Shown here in pieces: positions 58,376 to 64,000 of a DNA stretch of 64,000 bases. A program made the position numbers and the translations under genes. The notes under the pieces were generated by a model that did not search any database, was not told the origin of the DNA, and was given only the letters and a program-made list of their open reading frames with translations. The stretch comes from Amblyornis subalaris (Eukaryota > Chordata > Aves > Passeriformes > Ptilonorhynchidae), in assembly GCA_018881555.1 (NCBI GenBank), contig JACAXG010000070.1:1054001-1118000 (forward strand). The letters run 5' to 3'. The first letter of the stretch is position 1, and the number at the start of each line of letters is the position of its first letter.

Positions 58376-61300
58376 CAGAAAGGCACTTTTAGCTTTTTTC
58401 AATGTGAAGCNGAGCACAGAAGAAGCAGTATCACAGCCCAACCTTGAAATCTTTTTGTGCTGCTCAGAGATGCACCTGCCACTGAGATCAGAACAAGCCA
58501 AATTATTATTTTACAAACCAGTAAAAATTATTCTCAGGAAACAGGTATGATATGACCTATCATGGAGGATCAAGTTACAGAATTAACTCTTGGACAGTCC
58601 AATGCCTTTTCCTGGTCTGTGCATAAGAGAAGGCAAGGTAGAGAGGAAAGGCAGCTCTGGGGAAGTCAGTGATACAGGATGGGAGGAGGTGATAAAGAAG
58701 AGGATCAGAAATCAGTGTCCTTTAAACACTGCTCTTCTGAATAGATATTCCTGTGCTGGATGGATAGCCTCTCCATACTTTTGGGGGTGCCACCCCACAC
58801 AAGCTGAAGGTTTCTCTCCAGCAGAGCACACTGTACTTTTTTGCCCAGTGATGGCTGAATATTTTATGCTGCTGTTTATCCAGGGGCTCTGCAGATTCCT
58901 AAGGTAGCTCTGNAAAGGCTGAGAGAAGGGGCCAAAGTGTCTTGGGAGCTCATCCCAGCAACATAGGAAGGGGAAAGTTTGTCAAAGTTAGAAAGAATAT
59001 TATGGGTAGTATGTGCCTTTTCGTAGACGTGATCTGCCTCCAGCCATAACGGTTTCACAAGGAATCAGAAGTGAAGGCAGCAACCCAAGGGGGACTGTGA
59101 TCCTCCCAAGCAGCCCAGGAGATCTATGTTATGTAGTTAAGGGCTGGAATTGCATTGAAGGANGCTCACTCCTTGACTGGTGTAAATCAGCACAGCCTCT
59201 CTGGAGGCTCTGGAACTGTGCTGGTTCATCCTAACTGAGGAAGGGACCCATGATATCCAGGCTCAGACTGCATGATGTAGGCTTNTCCTCTGCGCATGTG
59301 AGAGGTATCCTAGGAGTCTAGGACAACATTGTCCTAAGGAATTTCTAGCTCGTGAGTGGAGGAACAGAGTCCACCTGAATTAAANACAAGACCTGCCTAA
59401 AAATCAGTAGCTATAGCTGGACACTGCCAGGCTCACTGCCCCAGGAAAGCAGCAACTATCTGAACTCAAGCTAGGCTAGAGAGCCAAGCAACACCATTTG
59501 ATGGGAAGAAAAAGTATCTTGTTTCTTGGGAGGCTTTTCTCACGNGATTGTGGCCTATCTGTTATGAGGAAGAAAAACTCGTATATGGGAAAATAACCAA
59601 GTGTCCAAAAAAGCTTGAATTCATCTCACTTTACACAAAATGAGGGGCTCGTAAATCCCTGGCTTTACTTTATAGTTAATGAAGAGAGATGAACATCCAA
59701 AGAAATACTAAGGTCAACTAAAGTCTATCTTGCTTTTTGTAGAGATATGTGTTTGTCCCTGTGACTACAGGGGGGGCAGAAGGTGTTTACTAGCACTCTG
59801 TACCCAAGGCATGGTATTCCAATAAAGTCCCACGGGAAGAGGACTCCCTAGTAGAGGTCAGCTGGCATGGCAATGCCTGAATTTTGCAGGAAGGCCAGGG
59901 CTCCAGCCTCCATGTCAGAGTGAAGGAGACCAGACAGTATTGAAAAGATCATGACTGCAAAATTAGCATGGAGTGGATGCTCCTGACATAGTGTGTTGGA
60001 ATGTTGGCAAGATCTCAAGGAAAAATCAGAATGGAAAGAAAAGCTAGAGAAAAGGACCATGAGAATAAGCAGAAGACTACAGCAGAGCACTGGTAAACGT
60101 TTGGACTAGAACAATGGCTGGAACATGGGTGGACTATAGAAGGATTCAGGCCAAGCTCTGACTTGCAAACAAAATTCGTGTTTGGATTTGACCCTGCTGA
60201 TTGTCATGGGTGTTGCTGAGTTTAATTTTCCTCACGGAGGAAGGAACATGTAGGGACGAGAGCAGTGGGGTCAGGGGTGCCTTTGCACTTCTGGCTTGGC
60301 AGATTTTCCTCTCTGTGAGCTTTTCTCAGCCTCTGGGAAAGTCCATTGTTGCTACAGCCTCATTTACTGTAGTTTTCTTCCTAATTCTCATTCATGCTCA
60401 GAAGGGTGCAAAATTTGCAGTCGCTCAGAGGGACTTTGACAGTGGAGTTTGTCAAAGATAATTAAAGCCTGGAATCACCTACATGTTTATTTTTATTTTA
60501 CTGAAATACACTGGGATGAGTCCAGATTGTATATCAGGAATGGTCTCTATTGATTTTCTTCACTTTAATGGCACCAGTTCTTTTTTCCTCTCAGATTCTT
60601 CCATTTGCTGCATAATATATTAGGAGATAGAATTCCTTTCCTTTACNTGCCATTTTCTCTCTCAGGGCTGCCAAAGCATAAACATTATTGATACCAATTC
60701 TTCTTCTCCTTAGTCCAGCTACCTTTTAAAAATTTTATTTTATTTATAACACTTTTGCATTAAATAGGAATGTTCAAAGCCTGTTCTCAGGTGCTGTAAA
60801 CATACTCCTGCTTTGGGGCAGTCAGCAGTTTCAGCAGCACATTTGCTCCTAATGTTCACACCGAGCTCTCCTGCACAGCTGTGGTGCAAAAGCCAGGCAC
60901 AGATGCACTACAGCAGCATGTGGCAAGTCACAGCTCTTGACACCAGCAGAGTGGCCCCAGGCTTTACACTGACTGCAAACACACCTCTAGAAAAACTGGG
61001 GGTGAAACAGAGACTGGTCTGGGCAGAGAAGTTCAGTGGTGATAGTAGTAAGGTTAACTCTGTGGAGGGGAATCTGTGGAAGAGGTGAAGACTTATGGAG
61101 AGTACTTAAAGGAAGGTAAGAGAACATGTGACAGCCCTGTATGGCAATTATACAACAAAAATGATAAATTGGGAGGGACCAGACAGACAAACAGACCAGG
61201 AGATATGGGAGATCCTTCACTGGTTTTAAGGAGAAAGAATGTCCTGGTCAAAGTGAAAGAGAAGAAAAGCCACAAAAAGGACGAAAAGGAGAATGAAGGA

Positions 61301-62829
61301 AAGATTTTATTCAGAGTTGCAAAGACCTGGGGCAGATCCACTGGGAGTGAAGAGGGAGATGTATATGAGAGAAGGAAAGGAAAAGAAAAGTCAACAAGAG
61401 ATTGATGAATATAAGCTGTTGTCTACAGTGCAGTCATAGCTATGGCTGCAGTGAACCGTAGGCGCATCCAGGGTAGTATTAAATTGCTGGTACTGCTATG
61501 TAAGTAGTACCCACCATTATTAATGGTGTGGCTGTGGCATAAAAGGGTGCCAGCAGTCCTGCAGACAGGCGAGTTAGCTTTATCTCTATAAGCTGAAGAT
61601 ATCATTTTGGGAAGAGAACCAGAGCTGCTCAGGGAGGCGGCGGCAGAACACAACCACAGCAGAGATTTTTTCTGCTCATAGTGGATGAAATACACTCTTA
61701 ATTCCCCTCTTTTGTCTTCCAAGGGCCCTGTCCCCTCTGACTGGCAGATACTCTTTCGCAGTGCAGGGCCAGTGTCTGCACTACTAGTATCCACCTGGGG
61801 CACCATTGCCTTCGAGGGCTCTCAGGTGGTCCATGAATGACAGCTCTTTCCCTACAGGGGACCAGAGGCTTCAGCACTTGTGGAGCAAAGGGGTTGGAAT
61901 AACTTCTCTCTCCTCAATGAAAATGAAATGCAAGAGCCCTCCATCCCCTCCGTACAAGCTAAGTCTGGCCTATTAACTGGGATGGAGTGAAGGGGGGCTG
62001 TAAAGCAGGGGAGAAACATATCTTTGTGTCTGCTTGCAACTTTGTAAGAGGCAATGTTACCATGGCAATGGGTGGTCTTTACTGAGAAGGGGAGTGAGCT
62101 ACAGTCTTAGTGTGAGGAGAAGGGGGGAGCGATGCTAAAGGGAGGCAGCTTGAAAGTCTCGTGGGAAGGGAGAGAAGGGACTGTAGTGCAGGGGAGAGAG
62201 GTGGTGGTCAGAGAACCACCTTTGGCAAAGTGGCTGTGACAGCAAGCCTGACATCTGGCATGGCTGCCCCCCAACACGGACTCTCTCCTGAGCTGCTGCA
62301 AGACAGCCACCTCTAGACTGAGCCCACGTATTTCCACTGAGATTGTCACCCCTGCCAAAAGAGAAGGCACTGCAGTCAGCCCCCGAGGCCTCTGAGTGGA
62401 CTGGAAGCCTCCACCTGGATGTGCCCATTCTGTTCTCCCTCATCCCCACCCCTAAGACTTTCAGTGTTTCAGCAGAAGCCCTGTTGCCCAGCCCAAGATG
62501 ACCACACTGCGTGGCCACCAGAGGCTGGTCAGCTGTCAGCACAGACCCACTGCCTGGTTCGGAGCCAGGGAGGTACCCCAGCCCCACAGAGAACTACCAC
62601 TGACAGCCCAGAACGGCACGGGAAAGGTCTCCTCCCCATTTCTCATCCGATGCGGATGGGAGAGGAGTTTCCTTGGTCTCCTGTTTTTTGCAAGGGGAGG
62701 GGCTGAGTGGCCAGAGCTGAGCGTGCCTGAAACAGTCAGACGATTGTGCGGGAGGTGGGGAGGAGAGGGAACAAAGAGCCGGGGCTGACAGCGCGGCACC
62801 ACCAGCCATCGCAGAGAAACATTCGGGCT
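58376..62829. other. Unique non-coding sequence
   Basis: No exon is recognised. Ns cluster at 58412-59546. Near 60200-60480 the sequence has some LTR-like texture but no supported LTR ends. Around 61430-61640 an evenly mixed block with TAAT cores and several CpGs may be conserved non-coding DNA; a 127-codon minus-strand frame there is not recognisable. Confidence 0.45.
61245..61400 (+). repeat. Purine-rich low-complexity region
   Basis: Two stretches of almost pure A/G (61245-61310 and 61345-61400) made of GAAA, AAGG and GAGA mixtures are separated by about 35 bases of ordinary sequence. A plus-strand frame (61076-61405) reads as a K/E-rich peptide because of this composition. Confidence 0.65.
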
Positions 62830-63155
62830 TCTCCCCACCGCTGCCCTGCAGCCTGGGGCGGGCCGTGCCCCTTCCATTCCAGGCCACCGCTCGCCCCAGC
62901 GCCTCTGCCCTCGGCGGCTGTGCGGCCGTGCAGGCTGGGCGGACACGGGCAGGGTTACACAGAGCGCCGGGGCCTCGGCGGGGCGGACGGCGGGGAGGTC
63001 CCTTGTGGCCGAGCCGGGGTGCCCTTCCCGGGGGGCAGCGCTGAGGCCAGCGGCTGCGGCCCCGCTGCCGGCCGGAGTGGGGGCCCTGCCCGCGGCCCGC
63101 ACGGAGCCCCCGCAGCCGGCAGGTGGCAGGGCAGCCCCGCGCCTCGGTCCGGCCC

Positions 63156-63180
63156 GCCCGGCCCGGCCCGGCCCGGCCCG
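63156..63180 (+). repeat. (CCCGG)5 microsatellite
   Basis: Five perfect CCCGG pentamers lie inside the CpG island. They are prone to slippage and to secondary structure. Confidence 0.9.
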
Positions 63181-63199
63181 CTGCGGAGCTTCCCCGGCG

Positions 63200-63265
63200 G
63201 GGAAGGGGCCCTTTGTGTTCCCCACCCCGGCAGGGAAGGGGCCCTTTGTGTTCCCCACCCCGGCA
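63200..63265 (+). repeat. Two exact 33-bp tandem units
   Basis: The 33-base unit starting 'gggaaggggccctttgtgtt' occurs at 63200-63232 and 63233-63265 without a difference. Because 33 is a multiple of three, every frame repeats an 11-residue peptide, for example 'GKGPFVFPTPA' on the plus strand. That alone does not make it coding. Confidence 0.95.
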
Positions 63266-63400
63266 GAGCGCAGCGCCTGCCCCCGGCAGCGGAGAGGGGG
63301 CTGCGGGCTCCAGGGGGACACCGGGTTCCCACGGGGGAGCGGGGCTGCGGCTGCTGCTCGGCCCTGTCCGCAGCTGCCGTAGGGTGTGATGGGCGTTTTT

Positions 63401-64000
63401 ATTATTATTATTAATGGCAGCTCGTTCGCGCTGAGGTTATATTACAGCCCCATTGTGCGAGGCTCCGCACAAGGCGGTCAGAGACAGTCTGTACCCGGGA
63501 ACAGGCAGTCAGAACAGAGAAAGGCAGCAGAGAGGGCGGGCAGGAAGAAACGTCGCTCAGGGAGGGGAAGCATTTTTTACTCTGGTTCATCCAACAGGCC
63601 AGGGGCAGAAAATAGGGTTTGTAGGCTGCCAGGGGCCCTCTCATCCTTTGGACCTCACAGTCCTCTTGTGCAAGTGGAATAAATAACCTGTGGCTGGCTG
63701 CTTTTTGGTGGTTCAGCATTTGTAAGTGCTGACCATTTACCCCCTGGTTAAAGCTAAACCTGCCTTCTCTTTCCCTGGCTGTTTAACAGAGGTATAGGCA
63801 GCTGGGAGCCCATGCCAGGGTGCTGGCTGCTGTGAAGGTAATTATTAATCCCGGGGGCTCCTGGCCGGCCCCGCTCCCTGCCCTGCTGGCATCAAGNGCT
63901 CGCTGCCGGGCCCCGCTGCCCACCTGCCTGCCGGGGCTCGCCCCGCCGAGGACAAGCCCTGCTCTGGCCGNGGCGGGCAGCCCCAGGCAGCGGCTCACGA
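63401..64000. other. Flank of CpG island and start of another GC-rich segment
   Basis: At 63395-63415 there is 'tttttattattattattaat', followed by CpG-containing unique sequence, then mixed DNA. From about 63850 to the window end GC and CpG density rises again (Ns at 63897 and 63971), so a further island or exon may begin here and continue outside the window. No gene is recognised. Confidence 0.4.

Larger units (their letters stand above)
62830..63400. promoter_or_regulatory. Strong CpG island, best promoter candidate in the window
   Basis: This is the most CpG-dense stretch of the window, especially 62860-63360, with several GC-box-like GGGCGG/CCGCCC elements. Long open frames on both strands (222 codons plus, 261 codons minus) are explained by the scarcity of stop codons. 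No signal peptide, domain or splice donor in a supported frame is visible. In birds such an island usually marks a promoter. I cannot tell the direction, nor whether any exon lies inside. Confidence 0.65.

Noticed and set aside
60195..60480. LTR-like texture ('gctgagtttaattttcctca')
   Set aside because: It faintly recalls avian ERV LTR starts, but no TG...CA ends, target duplication, primer-binding site or internal retroviral coding sequence could be identified.
60790..60835. 'tgtaaacatactcctgcttt', similar to the start of a miR-30 family microRNA
   Set aside because: The seed-like start is followed by mismatches, and no complementary arm is found at precursor distance.
62536..63321. 261-codon minus-strand frame over the CpG island
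   Set aside because: Same reason: GC-rich composition and the 33-bp repeat keep several frames open; the composition (P/A/G/R) is not informative.
1..64000. tRNA, rRNA, CRISPR or bacterial operon features
   Set aside because: No B-box-like tRNA sequence, rRNA segment or regularly spaced direct repeat was seen; CR1 elements and composition show a vertebrate nuclear genome.

Overview
This window looks like vertebrate nuclear DNA, most likely from a bird. The strongest evidence is several pieces of CR1 non-LTR retrotransposon, the dominant avian interspersed repeat. They carry the characteristic 3' tail (the ATTCTATG-type octamer, and the 'ggttggaagggacc...tcatctggtcc' block seen in reverse complement). 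The rest fits: low interspersed-repeat density, pyrimidine-rich microsatellites, CpG-depleted unique sequence broken by a few GC-rich islands, and single-base Ns typical of a draft assembly. Turtles and crocodilians also carry CR1, so 'bird' is an inference from the low repeat load. I cannot name the species or the chromosome.

I found no convincing protein-coding exon. The open frames are short, lie in low-complexity or GC-rich sequence, and resemble no host protein family I recognise. The one recognisable protein-coding signature with family motifs in a long frame is the decayed reverse transcriptase of a CR1 copy. The window is best read as intergenic or intronic DNA. The GC-rich islands near 8.0-8.3 kb, 24.8-25.3 kb and 62.8-63.4 kb are the only places that look like possible promoters or first exons.

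Layout. 1-14.6 kb: fairly GC-rich unique sequence with a CR1 3' tail (1.36 kb), a CpG island (8.0-8.3 kb) and a long CTCTT tract (8.4-8.5 kb). 14.7-16.8 kb: two CR1 copies meeting tail to tail, an old plus-strand copy against a better preserved minus-strand copy. 16.8-24.3 kb: unique sequence with many single Ns. 24.3-26.6 kb: an unresolved CCCTT tract with a 25-N gap, a CpG island, then a TTCC/TTTC tract. 26.6-32.2 kb: GC-rich unique sequence. 32.2-54 kb: clearly more AT-rich sequence with scattered stretches that look like conserved non-coding DNA, plus an ancient CR1-like tail at 44.1-44.4 kb. 54.9-56.3 kb: a short perfect hairpin, a 72-bp exact duplication flanking poly-G (probable assembly artefact) and a relic of a CR1-type endonuclease domain. 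58.0-58.4 kb: another CR1 3' end. 62.8-64 kb: the densest CpG island, with a 33-bp tandem repeat.

No operon, CRISPR, bacterial or phage feature is present, and I recognised no tRNA, rRNA or known microRNA. All assignments rest on reading and recall of CR1 consensus features; no alignment could be run, so element boundaries are good to perhaps 20-50 bases.
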